Shown one piece after another: positions 1 through 7,454 of a stretch of 20,140 nucleotides of DNA. Numbering within the stretch: the stretch's first letter is position 1; the number at the start of each line of letters is the position of its first letter. The position numbers were made by a program, and so were the translations under genes. The stretch is from a virus: positions 1 to 20,140 of IMG/VR virus record IMGVR_UViG_3300032164_000901, one strand, 5' to 3'. Under the pieces are notes generated by a model that was not told the DNA's origin, ran no database searches, and worked only from the letters and a program-made list of their open reading frames with translations.

Positions 1-2649
1 CCAAGAGCATTGGTACAGTATGTAAAGACTACAGAAAAAACTATGCGCGATGAGCCAGTTACTGAGGCGACGCTAAGTGAAGCAAGCCCACTAGGGTCAG
101 TTGGGTTTTCGGATCAGTTTATTAATGCGGTTTATCGCAAGTTTAGTCTGGCCAATACTGAATTGCCAGATCCAGTTACAATGAAGCCATCGCCTGGCAG
201 TCTGCAGGATCGCGTCTTTATAAGCAGAACCAAAGATGGCAATGCATTTGCCATTGGGTCAAATGACCATAATCCTCGGTTTTCTTGGGGCGGGCAACCA
301 TCAGCAACTTTAATAAGCGAAATTGATGGTAAGATAACATACTCTACTGATGCAGCGACAACAGAGCTAAAGAAGGTTCCGCGTGGCGAATACTATGCAA
401 TTCCTTTTTCAGGATATACACGCTCACGCAATCAAGGGACGACGGACAAAAAAAGAGCTAATCCAAAACCAGCTGGACACGAGGGAGATGATTCGGACAA
501 AGCTGATGTCTATGTAAGACGAGTCGAAGAAGTATATGGTGATCGTATCCGTTCAGAAATGTCTAGGGTTGTTGATTTTATCCACACAAACATCCGCAAA
601 TTTGATACGACTGATCCCGGTTGGCGGCAGAGCGATCAAAAAGCTGCACTAGATGTTGCTAATTCCCTTGCAAAATTAAGCAAAACACCAGTGGACAAAA
701 CAAGATATCAGGGCGCCTGGGATAATCAGACTTACTTGGAGATGTACTTGCATAGTCTTGGAAGATTGGCACATGGTTTTGCTAGTGTTCCAAATAACTA
801 TCGAAACTTCCTTGACGTAATGGATGAGTCGCCAATCGGTCTTGCGCGTTTTGCTAAGTTTATTTTAGGTACCGTCCGCAAATACGAAGAAACAATTAGG
901 AATATGCTGTATAAGAATACGCACGATGCGCTAACTAAAGATTACGCCGGCGAAAGCATCGAGGAAGAAGTATCTCCTGGACATTCCCCTGCCGTTGGTC
1001 CTGCAGCCGCACAGTTGGCTGGACTAATGAATATAAATACTCGCGAAGAATCGTTTAAGTACCTCGACATGCTTCGTAACAAGTACGGCAAAGAATTCTC
1101 AATGAAGGCATATCGTATGGCTCAGTCACTTAGCAAAGGAAGGAAAGATCCTTCAGAAGTAGACGTAGACGAGGACGATAATATTGACGAAGGCAAATGG
1201 TTCCAAACTCAGTATGGTTGGGCTGGTGGTGCAAAGCCAGGTGGCGGCACTTACAAGCATCCTGATCAAATTAAAGCTGATCGTCAGTCACGAGCCAAAG
1301 CGAAATCTGCAGCATCTACTGAAGCTAACCTAATTGGCATTAATGCTGCGGAGAAACGCAAATCTAAGTCTCCGGTGGCAGAAGCTAGGTATTTAATGAG
1401 ACTGTATCCTGACTTACCAGATAATCCGCATCCAAATCATCCGTACCAAAAATTACCATCGCGCGAATTGGCTGGGATTAGAGATCATCAGTCTGAACTA
1501 GCTGAGAAACTTGGGACGGAAGGTGCTGCCGAAAAGGCTAGGATCGCCGCCGAAATTTTATGTGTCCGTTCTCGTGAAGCACATTATGCAAGTCAGCGGG
1601 AACATCATGCTTATCTAGATGCTGAGAAAATTAAAAGACAAGCAAGCGATATTCGTCGATTAACCAAACTTGGATTGGTAACCCCAAACAAGAAGACTAA
1701 TGAAGATGATGGCGCCTCAAAAGAAACTTGGGCTAAACGTGGGATCGAAGCAAAGGTCGCGCAAAAGCGCAACGATGAGAAATTTATGGCCATGACTACT
1801 CCACACCAGCGCAAAATGATGGCGCTAGACCAAAAGCATTTAGGTCGGGATGGTTATCCAATAATGAAAAAGAAAGTTTCGGAAGGCAAATCAGAAAATC
1901 GTCAGCTATGGGATCGTATTAAGTCAAAAGGCGTAGGCCCCGACATCGATCGCGAAAAATACACCGACTTGTCACATGAGGGTCTTGAAGGTCCGTTCCG
2001 CATGAAGACTGGTAAGGTTCTGTACTATGATCCAAAAGAAGGCAAATACTACGATCGCGAAAAAGATATGTATGTTAGCCATGAGGATATGGATCATATT
2101 AATCGTCACGGGTTAGGTGAAGGCAAGTCTCCAGAAAAAATGGCTAAGATTAAAAAACTTCGCGCATTGCTTGATAAGTTCTCAGACACTTTGGGCGAAA
2201 CTAAGAAGCGTTTGGTCGACGATGGACTACCAATGGTCGAAGCACCCATCGACCAGACAGTAGCGCCTGCCCCAGTAGCGGGGCAACCACCAAAGCCAGG
2301 ACAACAGCCGCAAGTGCCAGGAGCAACTGCAAAAACTGCCGCAGTTAAACCAGTGGCACCAGGAACATTGCCAGCGCCAGGCAAAGCAATGACTCCAGCG
2401 CAACAGGCTCCAGCACCAGCCGGGGTAGCAACGGCGGCACCAGTGGCGGGACAACCAGTTCCGCCAGCAGCTGGGCAGGCCGGCGGCGCACCAGTAGCAC
2501 CTCCTGCAGGAGCAGTTGCACCACCAACAGGTACGGCAGTAAATGCAGCAACTACGCCCACAGAGCAAATGAAAGCACTTGTGCAAACGATGGCAGCTAA
2601 TCCGGCAGCCGCAAAGCAATTAGGTGTTAAGTTGAACTCAGTAAAATAA
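1..2649 (+). CDS. Large phage protein of unknown function, probably 5'-partial, Pro/Ala-rich C-terminus
   Basis: The frame is open to the left edge of the window, so the true start may lie outside; internal candidates are TTG at 10 and ATG at 43. About 880 residues are visible. I recognise no enzymatic motif. The first ~740 residues are hydrophilic and charged, with acidic patches (around residues 385-395) and Lys/Arg/Glu-rich, probably helical stretches (around 500-600). Residues ~740-850 are a low-complexity tail of Pro, Ala, Gly and Gln, with variants of PAPVAGQP repeated. A short ordered tail follows. No signal peptide or membrane segment is evident. The stop codon shares one base with the next start (TAATG), so it is probably co-translated with the phospholipase-like gene. 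By size and context it could be a virion or internal (co-ejected) protein; that is inference only. Confidence 0.75.
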   Translation, partial: PRALVQYVKTTEKTMRDEPVTEATLSEASPLGSVGFSDQFINAVYRKFSLANTELPDPVTMKPSPGSLQDRVFISRTKDGNAFAIGSNDHNPRFSWGGQPSATLISEIDGKITYSTDAATTELKKVPRGEYYAIPFSGYTRSRNQGTTDKKRANPKPAGHEGDDSDKADVYVRRVEEVYGDRIRSEMSRVVDFIHTNIRKFDTTDPGWRQSDQKAALDVANSLAKLSKTPVDKTRYQGAWDNQTYLEMYLHSLGRLAHGFASVPNNYRNFLDVMDESPIGLARFAKFILGTVRKYEETIRNMLYKNTHDALTKDYAGESIEEEVSPGHSPAVGPAAAQLAGLMNINTREESFKYLDMLRNKYGKEFSMKAYRMAQSLSKGRKDPSEVDVDEDDNIDEGKWFQTQYGWAGGAKPGGGTYKHPDQIKADRQSRAKAKSAASTEANLIGINAAEKRKSKSPVAEARYLMRLYPDLPDNPHPNHPYQKLPSRELAGIRDHQSELAEKLGTEGAAEKARIAAEILCVRSREAHYASQREHHAYLDAEKIKRQASDIRRLTKLGLVTPNKKTNEDDGASKETWAKRGIEAKVAQKRNDEKFMAMTTPHQRKMMALDQKHLGRDGYPIMKKKVSEGKSENRQLWDRIKSKGVGPDIDREKYTDLSHEGLEGPFRMKTGKVLYYDPKEGKYYDREKDMYVSHEDMDHINRHGLGEGKSPEKMAKIKKLRALLDKFSDTLGETKKRLVDDGLPMVEAPIDQTVAPAPVAGQPPKPGQQPQVPGATAKTAAVKPVAPGTLPAPGKAMTPAQQAPAPAGVATAAPVAGQPVPPAAGQAGGAPVAPPAGAVAPPTGTAVNAATTPTEQMKALVQTMAANPAAAKQLGVKLNSVK

Positions 2650-2990
2650 TGTTTCTCGGCGAGCTATTTCAAGACGATGACCTAACCCCGGCACCGGAGG
2701 GGTTTGGGCCGACCAAAAAGTTCTATAAGTTCTATGGTAAATACGCCGGCCCCGGAAATGCAGGCGACGATCCAGAAAACCCAAACCCAATTGATGTAGT
2801 GGATGCTGCGGCCCGTGAGCACGACATCTGCTACTTCAAAAACGGAAAGGGCAATCCGGAATGTGACCGGCAATTTGTCAAAAACTTAGAAGATGTCCTT
2901 CGTGGCAATCTTACACAAAAGCAACGGATGGCAGCTAGAATGATGAGATCATACTTCAAGGCTGCTGGCAAAAAGGTAGCAAACTCGTAA
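2649..2990 (+). CDS. Phospholipase A2-like protein (parvovirus VP1u-type fold)
   Basis: A 113-residue protein carrying both hallmarks of secreted/parvoviral phospholipase A2. The calcium-loop motif YAGPGN is at residues 32-37, and AAREHDICY at 54-62 holds the catalytic His58-Asp59 pair and Tyr62. ECDRQF at 71-76 supplies a second Asp (Asp73) that may complete the active site. Cys61 and Cys72 could form a disulfide. The order GPGN, acidic/Pro linker, DAAAREHD matches the N-terminal domain of parvovirus VP1, which hydrolyses the sn-2 ester of phospholipids during endosomal escape. There is no signal peptide. The C-terminus is basic. It starts on the TAATG overlap with the upstream large gene. 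Inferred role: membrane attack during entry or lysis. Catalytic activity is not shown by sequence alone. Confidence 0.8.
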   Translation: MFLGELFQDDDLTPAPEGFGPTKKFYKFYGKYAGPGNAGDDPENPNPIDVVDAAAREHDICYFKNGKGNPECDRQFVKNLEDVLRGNLTQKQRMAARMMRSYFKAAGKKVANS

Positions 2991-2999
2991 CGACATCAA

Positions 3000-3422
3000 A
3001 TGACAAACTGGTCACATTATGTGAAAGCCAGTCACGACATGATCAGTATTGTCGAGCCCAATGTGTACCCCGAATTAGACCACACCCTCGAATCCTACTT
3101 AGCCAATTTATTAGCTAGGCATTTTACATCTAATTCATTTGGCGAAAAGCCCGTAGCCATTACGTTGCTAGAGACATCAGTATTGCCGTGTTATCAAAAG
3201 AAACAATCTTATGCAACGGTCGGCGATGAGTGTTTGTTTATTGACGGATCAGGTTACAAGAAAAATAAATGGCCAAGCGCAACATATTATCAGCAACTGG
3301 GAATGATTGCCTACGGGTACGCTGCGATTGCCTTACGGCCACCGGATGATCTCTATTTGCACATTGAGCAGCATTTCCGGACAATGAGCAAAGTGGTACA
3401 ACAAATCCACCAAATGATTTGA
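3000..3422 (+). CDS. Conserved phage protein of unknown function
   Basis: A 140-residue protein that starts 9 nt after the preceding stop. There is no convincing Shine-Dalgarno sequence, so it probably depends on translation of the gene upstream. The middle holds VGDECLFIDG followed by KWPSATYYQQLGMIAYGYAA. From memory, this pattern resembles an uncharacterised family in T4-like and cyanophage genomes, but I can name no function. It is compact, with mixed alpha/beta composition and no membrane segment. It is the last gene before a fresh promoter at 3431, so it ends the transcription unit of the two genes above. Function unknown. Confidence 0.75.
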   Translation: MTNWSHYVKASHDMISIVEPNVYPELDHTLESYLANLLARHFTSNSFGEKPVAITLLETSVLPCYQKKQSYATVGDECLFIDGSGYKKNKWPSATYYQQLGMIAYGYAAIALRPPDDLYLHIEQHFRTMSKVVQQIHQMI

Positions 3423-3430
3423 TCAAGGCC

Positions 3431-3459
3431 TTGCTTTCTCCCAATAAATAATTTATACT
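3431..3459 (+). promoter_or_regulatory. Sigma70-like promoter upstream of dsbA-like gene
   Basis: TTGCTT (3431-3436), 17-nt spacer, TATACT (3454-3459). The -10 is followed by AGTTATTA, which is repeated exactly downstream of the clamp-gene -10 at 6679. Confidence 0.7.
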
Positions 3460-3482
3460 AGTTATTAATAAGGAGTTATACA

Positions 3483-3743
3483 ATGGCAAACCGAATGTTT
3501 TCAACTGAGCAAAAAGCTAAGTTGACCCAGTTGTTCAATGAAGGAATTGCAGTAATGACCGAAGTGGAAGATTTATCTGCCGGGCTATCTGACACAATTA
3601 AAGCGGTTGCCGAGGAACTGGAAATTAAACCAGGCATCCTAAAGAAAGCCTTGAAGGTTGCTCAAAAATCAAAGTTCGGCGACACTGATGCCGATCACGA
3701 AACACTACGTGATATCTTAGACACAGTCGGCCGAACTCTCTAG
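3483..3743 (+). CDS. dsbA: DsbA-like double-stranded DNA-binding protein (late transcription)
   Basis: An 86-residue, helical, charged protein with no Cys; T4 DsbA is 89 residues. The core DTIKAVAEELEIKP...LKKALKVAQKS and the ending DILDTVGRTL match the pattern of DsbA proteins from T4-like phages. In T4, DsbA is a small dsDNA-binding protein that binds near late promoters and stimulates late transcription; it is unrelated to the thiol oxidase of the same name. A strong ribosome site (AAGGAG, about 3470-3475) precedes the ATG. The gene has its own promoter at 3431 and is followed by a hairpin at 3742-3774, so it may form a single-gene unit. The assignment rests on length, pattern and neighbourhood with polymerase, not on a catalytic motif. 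Confidence 0.65.
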   Translation: MANRMFSTEQKAKLTQLFNEGIAVMTEVEDLSAGLSDTIKAVAEELEIKPGILKKALKVAQKSKFGDTDADHETLRDILDTVGRTL

Positions 3744-3774
3744 ACCCATTTACTGATCACATTAAATTGGGTCT
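3742..3774 (+). terminator. Weak intrinsic terminator after dsbA-like gene
   Basis: AGACCCA (3742-3748) pairs with TGGGTCT (3768-3774), with flanking TTTA/TAAA able to extend the stem around a bulge. It is followed by a T-rich but interrupted tract (3774-3800). It starts at the stop codon. The weak U-run makes it a leaky terminator at best. Confidence 0.45.
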
Positions 3775-3784
3775 TTAGTAAATC

Positions 3785-3812
3785 TTCTTTAATCTTTGTC
3801 TTCTGATATAAT
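3785..3812 (+). promoter_or_regulatory. Extended -10 promoter upstream of DNA polymerase
   Basis: TGaTATAAT with the TATAAT hexamer at 3807-3812 is a perfect extended -10. The -35 is poor (TTCTTT, 3785-3790, 16-nt spacer). It predicts a leader of about 65-75 nt before the polymerase coding region. Confidence 0.6.
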
Positions 3813-3895
3813 TCGCCAAAGGATTTATTATGGTTCCCTGTAAGTAGCATCAACATAAGTATTTTATACATTTAAGGAGAAATATCATCAGTTAT

Positions 3896-6637
3896 GTGGA
3901 CGCATTATTAGATAGGGTTAAGGACCGCATCCACATTGTGGAGCGGGATAAAGAAGGCAATCGTGTATATCGCGATTTGCCAGCTGAATACACGTTTTAC
4001 TACGATGACCCTAAGGGCAAACACCTAACAATGTTTCGTACCCCGGTCACTAAGTTTACCACCCAATCAAACAAAGAATTTCGTCGGGAGCAAAAAGTCC
4101 ACAGTGCCAAAAAGCTGTGGGAAAATGACTGCAACCCAGTCTTCCGTTGTCTTGCTAAAAATTACTTGGGCATGGATGCACCCAAATTGCATACATGCTT
4201 TTTGGACATCGAGACAGACTTTGATATTGAGCAAGGTGGCTATGCGCCAATTGACAATCCATTTAATAAAATTACAGCTATTACCGTCTATTTGGATTGG
4301 TTGGATAAACTTGTTACTCTGGCAATTCCGCCCAAAGCTATGTCAAAAGAAACTGCGACAGAAATTGCCGACAAGTTCTCAGACACTTACATATTCGAGA
4401 AAGAATCGGATATGCTTGATACTTTCCTAAATCTGATTGAGGATGCAGACATCCTAACTGGATGGAACAGCGAAGGGTACGATATTCCGTATATCGTCGG
4501 ACGTATTGTTCGCACGTTAGCTAAAGATGATTTGCGCAGGCTTTGCTTGTGGAATCAGATGCCAAAGTCTCGCGAATATACTCGATATGGAGCAACTAAC
4601 ACTACATATGATCTAATCGGCCGTATCCATCTTGACTACATGCAGCTCTACAGAAACTATACTTACGAAGAGCGGCACAGTTATTCGCTTGACACCATCG
4701 GCGAGTTTGAATTGGGCGAACGAAAACTCGCATACGAGGGATCGCTCGATCAACTTTATAACCAGGACTTTTATAAGTTCCTAGACTATAACAGGCAAGA
4801 CGTTATCCTAATTGCAAACTTAGACAAGAAGTTGAAGTTCCTTGACTTAGCAAACGTACTCGCACACGAAAATACGGTCTTGCTTCCCACCACAATGGGC
4901 ACAGTGGCAATGACTGACCAGGCAATTATTAACGAAGCACATTCGCTAGGGTATATTGCTCCGTCACGCAAAGAACACGTCGAAATGCCAAAACCTGGAG
5001 AAGACAACGACGATGATAAAGCCGCGGGTGCGTATGTGGCTACGCCTAAGGCCGGTATGCATAGTTACATTGGGCTAATCGATATTAAATCCCTGTATCC
5101 GTCCACAATGCGGGCATTAAACATGGGACCAGAAACAATTGTCGGTCAGCTACGGCCAATTATGACGGACAAGTATATTGCAGACAAGATGATGGAGCGC
5201 ATCGTTAACGGCAAGCGAGTAATTGGAATGTCGTTTGCTGGCGCATGGGAAGGATTATTTGGTAGTCTCGAGTACACTTCTGTAATGAACATGGAAGTTG
5301 GCACAGAGATTACAATTGATTGGGAAGGCGACAACAAGCCTACGACTCACTCCGCCGACGAAGTATGGCGCATTATATTTGAGGGTGGGCAAAAGTGGAT
5401 GCTTAGTGCAAATGGCACGATCTTCTCGTATGAAACTGAGGGAATTATTCCGGGGCTTCTTGCTAGATGGTATTCCGAGCGTGAAGTGTTACAAGCTAAA
5501 AAGAAAGCTGCGACAGACCTTGAAGAAGTTGTTTACTGGGATAAGCGTCAACTAGTTAAAAAGATTAACTTGAATGCATTGTACGGCGCATTGCTTAATC
5601 CGGGCTGTAGATTCCATGACCATCGCATGGGCCAAAGCACCACGCTAACCGGACGTATTATTGCAAAGCATATGGACTCGCATGTAAACGAAAGCATTAC
5701 TGGCGTTTATTCACATGACGGCGAAGCAGTTGTGTATGGCGATACTGACTCGGTATATTTTAGCGCATGGCCATTGATTAAAGACGAAGTCGAAGCTGGC
5801 AAAATTGAATGGAACAAAGAAATCTGCATTCAGATGTACAATGGAATTGCTGAACAGGTTAATGCCAGTTTCCCGGCTATGATGGAAAAATCCTGTCATT
5901 GCCCAAGAGAACGTGGCGCGCTGATCCGCGGAGGACGTGAGCTTGTTGCGAGCACTGGGCTGTTCATTAAGAAGAAACGCTATGCGGTAATGATCTATGA
6001 TCTTGAAGGTGTTCGCCTTGATCAACTTGACGAAGCCACTGCTAAGAAGAAAGGAATTGTTCCTGGATTAGGAAAAGTTAAGGCAATGGGCTTGGATCTA
6101 AAGCGTAGCGATACGCCTAAGGTGGTTCAGGATTTCCTAAGTCGTATTCTACTTGACGCGCTAACTCATGTGTCAAAGGAAAAGATTATCGAAAACATCC
6201 GTGAATTTAAATACACGTTTGCAAGTTTGCCGCCATGGGAAAAGGGTACGCCGAAGCGCGTGAACAACCTAACCAACTATGCCGAGACTGAGAGGCGCGA
6301 AGGTAAGTCCACTATGCCAGGGCATGTGCGGGCGGCAATTAATTGGAACAACCTGAGGCGGATGCACGGCGACAATTACAGCATGAAAATTGTCGACGGT
6401 ATGAAAACTATCGTCTGTAAGCTACGCGCCAATCCAATGGGCTATACGTCGGTTGCTTATCCAATTGACGTAATGCATGTTCCAGAATGGTTTAAGGAAT
6501 TGCCATTTGACAACAGTCTAATGGAACTAACCATTGTGAACAAAAAAGTCGAAAACCTTTTGGGCCTACTAAAATGGGATTTGACGAACAATACGGACAT
6601 TCAGTCGTCGTTTGATTCTTTGTTTTCATTCGAGTGA
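3896..6637 (+). CDS. 43: DNA polymerase, family B (T4 gp43-like)
   Basis: A replicative DNA polymerase with 3'-5' exonuclease, about 913 residues (T4 gp43 is 898). The exonuclease motifs are present: DIETDFD near the N-terminus (Exo I), GWNSEGYDIPYI (Exo II) and YNRQDVIL (Exo III). The polymerase motifs follow in order: DIKSLYPST (A), KKINLNALYGALLN (B) and YGDTDSVYF (C). All carboxylates expected for metal binding are visible, so it should be active. It lies between its likely partners DsbA and the sliding clamp. The start is uncertain. The only strong ribosome site, AAGGAG (3874-3879), is 16 nt before the GTG used here, but 7 nt before an in-frame ATC at 3887 that would add residues matching the usual N-terminus. 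No in-frame ATG, GTG or TTG exists between the upstream stop at 3845 and 3896. Confidence 0.96.
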   Translation: MDALLDRVKDRIHIVERDKEGNRVYRDLPAEYTFYYDDPKGKHLTMFRTPVTKFTTQSNKEFRREQKVHSAKKLWENDCNPVFRCLAKNYLGMDAPKLHTCFLDIETDFDIEQGGYAPIDNPFNKITAITVYLDWLDKLVTLAIPPKAMSKETATEIADKFSDTYIFEKESDMLDTFLNLIEDADILTGWNSEGYDIPYIVGRIVRTLAKDDLRRLCLWNQMPKSREYTRYGATNTTYDLIGRIHLDYMQLYRNYTYEERHSYSLDTIGEFELGERKLAYEGSLDQLYNQDFYKFLDYNRQDVILIANLDKKLKFLDLANVLAHENTVLLPTTMGTVAMTDQAIINEAHSLGYIAPSRKEHVEMPKPGEDNDDDKAAGAYVATPKAGMHSYIGLIDIKSLYPSTMRALNMGPETIVGQLRPIMTDKYIADKMMERIVNGKRVIGMSFAGAWEGLFGSLEYTSVMNMEVGTEITIDWEGDNKPTTHSADEVWRIIFEGGQKWMLSANGTIFSYETEGIIPGLLARWYSEREVLQAKKKAATDLEEVVYWDKRQLVKKINLNALYGALLNPGCRFHDHRMGQSTTLTGRIIAKHMDSHVNESITGVYSHDGEAVVYGDTDSVYFSAWPLIKDEVEAGKIEWNKEICIQMYNGIAEQVNASFPAMMEKSCHCPRERGALIRGGRELVASTGLFIKKKRYAVMIYDLEGVRLDQLDEATAKKKGIVPGLGKVKAMGLDLKRSDTPKVVQDFLSRILLDALTHVSKEKIIENIREFKYTFASLPPWEKGTPKRVNNLTNYAETERREGKSTMPGHVRAAINWNNLRRMHGDNYSMKIVDGMKTIVCKLRANPMGYTSVAYPIDVMHVPEWFKELPFDNSLMELTIVNKKVENLLGLLKWDLTNNTDIQSSFDSLFSFE

Positions 6638-6654
6638 TTTATTTGCCGTAACCC

Positions 6655-6684
6655 TTGCTTTGACCTAAATACTTTTGCTATACT
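6655..6684 (+). promoter_or_regulatory. Sigma70-like promoter upstream of sliding clamp
   Basis: TTGCTT (6655-6660), 18-nt spacer, extended -10 TGcTATACT (hexamer 6679-6684). The 14 nt TATACTAGTTATTA are identical to the promoter at 3454. The clamp ATG follows a CAGGAG ribosome site. Confidence 0.7.
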
Positions 6685-6714
6685 AGTTATTACACCATAC
6701 AGGAGCGCATTGAC

Positions 6715-7449
6715 ATGCCATTAGATTATCTAAAAGATATTACGCAACACACATTCGGACTTGGAATTATTGACCTAGTTAAGGTTACCGGAACAAAAGA
6801 AGAAACCGCAATTTATGCAATGGCAGATGACCGCAGCGTTATTGTTCAAGCCAAAACAAATAATCCAGTACCAGAATTTGTTGGCCAGTTCGGTATGCCA
6901 AACCTAGGCAAGTTGAATACAATTTTGGGCATTCCGGAATACAAGGAAAACTCAAAGATTACCGTTAGCACTAAGGATATTGCTGGTGTTTCGGTGCCAA
7001 CTGGGTTGCACTTTGAAAACAAGACAGGCGACTTCAAAAACGACTATCGTTATATGAGTGCAGAGCTTATCAACGAGCAATTGAAAGCAACAAAATTTAA
7101 GGGCGTAAAGTGGAATGTAGAATTTGAGCCAACAATGGCAAATATCCAACGTCTAAAATTTATGGCAAGCGCAAACAGCGAAGAAACTACCTTTATTGCC
7201 AAGACCGAAGGCGGAGCATTGAAGTTTTATTTTGGCGATCATTCATCACACGCTGGCAATTTCGTATTTGCTGAGGGAATCACTGGCACGTTGACCAAAG
7301 GTTTTAGCTGGCCAATTTCAGTCGTGCAAAGCATCTTGAGCCTGCCAGGCGATAAGAAATTCCGCATTAGCGACGAAGGCGCCGCTGAGATTACCGTTAA
7401 CAGTGGGCTCGCGACGTACCAATATATTTTGCCAGCCCAACAGAAATAA
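6715..7449 (+). CDS. 45: DNA polymerase sliding clamp (T4 gp45-like)
   Basis: A 244-residue protein of the size of phage trimeric clamps (T4 gp45 is 228). The sequence has the alternating beta-strand character of a clamp, with short hydrophobic strands such as TFIAKTEGGALKFYFGDHS and GTLTKGFSWPISVVQSILSL. The last, with P-ISVVQSIL, resembles the gp45 C-terminal half that ends with a PGDKKFRIS-type strand pair. Its position directly downstream of gene 43 supports the call. In T4 the ring encircles DNA, tethers the polymerase and also activates late transcription, which fits the nearby DsbA-like gene. It has its own promoter and ribosome site. The stop is 5 nt before the next start, so dpdA is probably co-transcribed. 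Confidence 0.85.
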   Translation: MPLDYLKDITQHTFGLGIIDLVKVTGTKEETAIYAMADDRSVIVQAKTNNPVPEFVGQFGMPNLGKLNTILGIPEYKENSKITVSTKDIAGVSVPTGLHFENKTGDFKNDYRYMSAELINEQLKATKFKGVKWNVEFEPTMANIQRLKFMASANSEETTFIAKTEGGALKFYFGDHSSHAGNFVFAEGITGTLTKGFSWPISVVQSILSLPGDKKFRISDEGAAEITVNSGLATYQYILPAQQK

Positions 7450-7454
7450 GACAC

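Noticed and set aside
2106-2561. Long open frames on the minus strand opposite the Pro/Ala-rich tail
   Set aside because: They are mirrors of the GC-biased, repetitive coding sequence on the + strand; the products are low-complexity or Cys/Trp-rich nonsense with no ribosome site.
6660-6684. TTGACC as the -35 of the clamp promoter
   Set aside because: Spacing to TATACT is only 13 nt; TTGCTT at 6655 gives 18 nt and is shared with the promoter at 3431.
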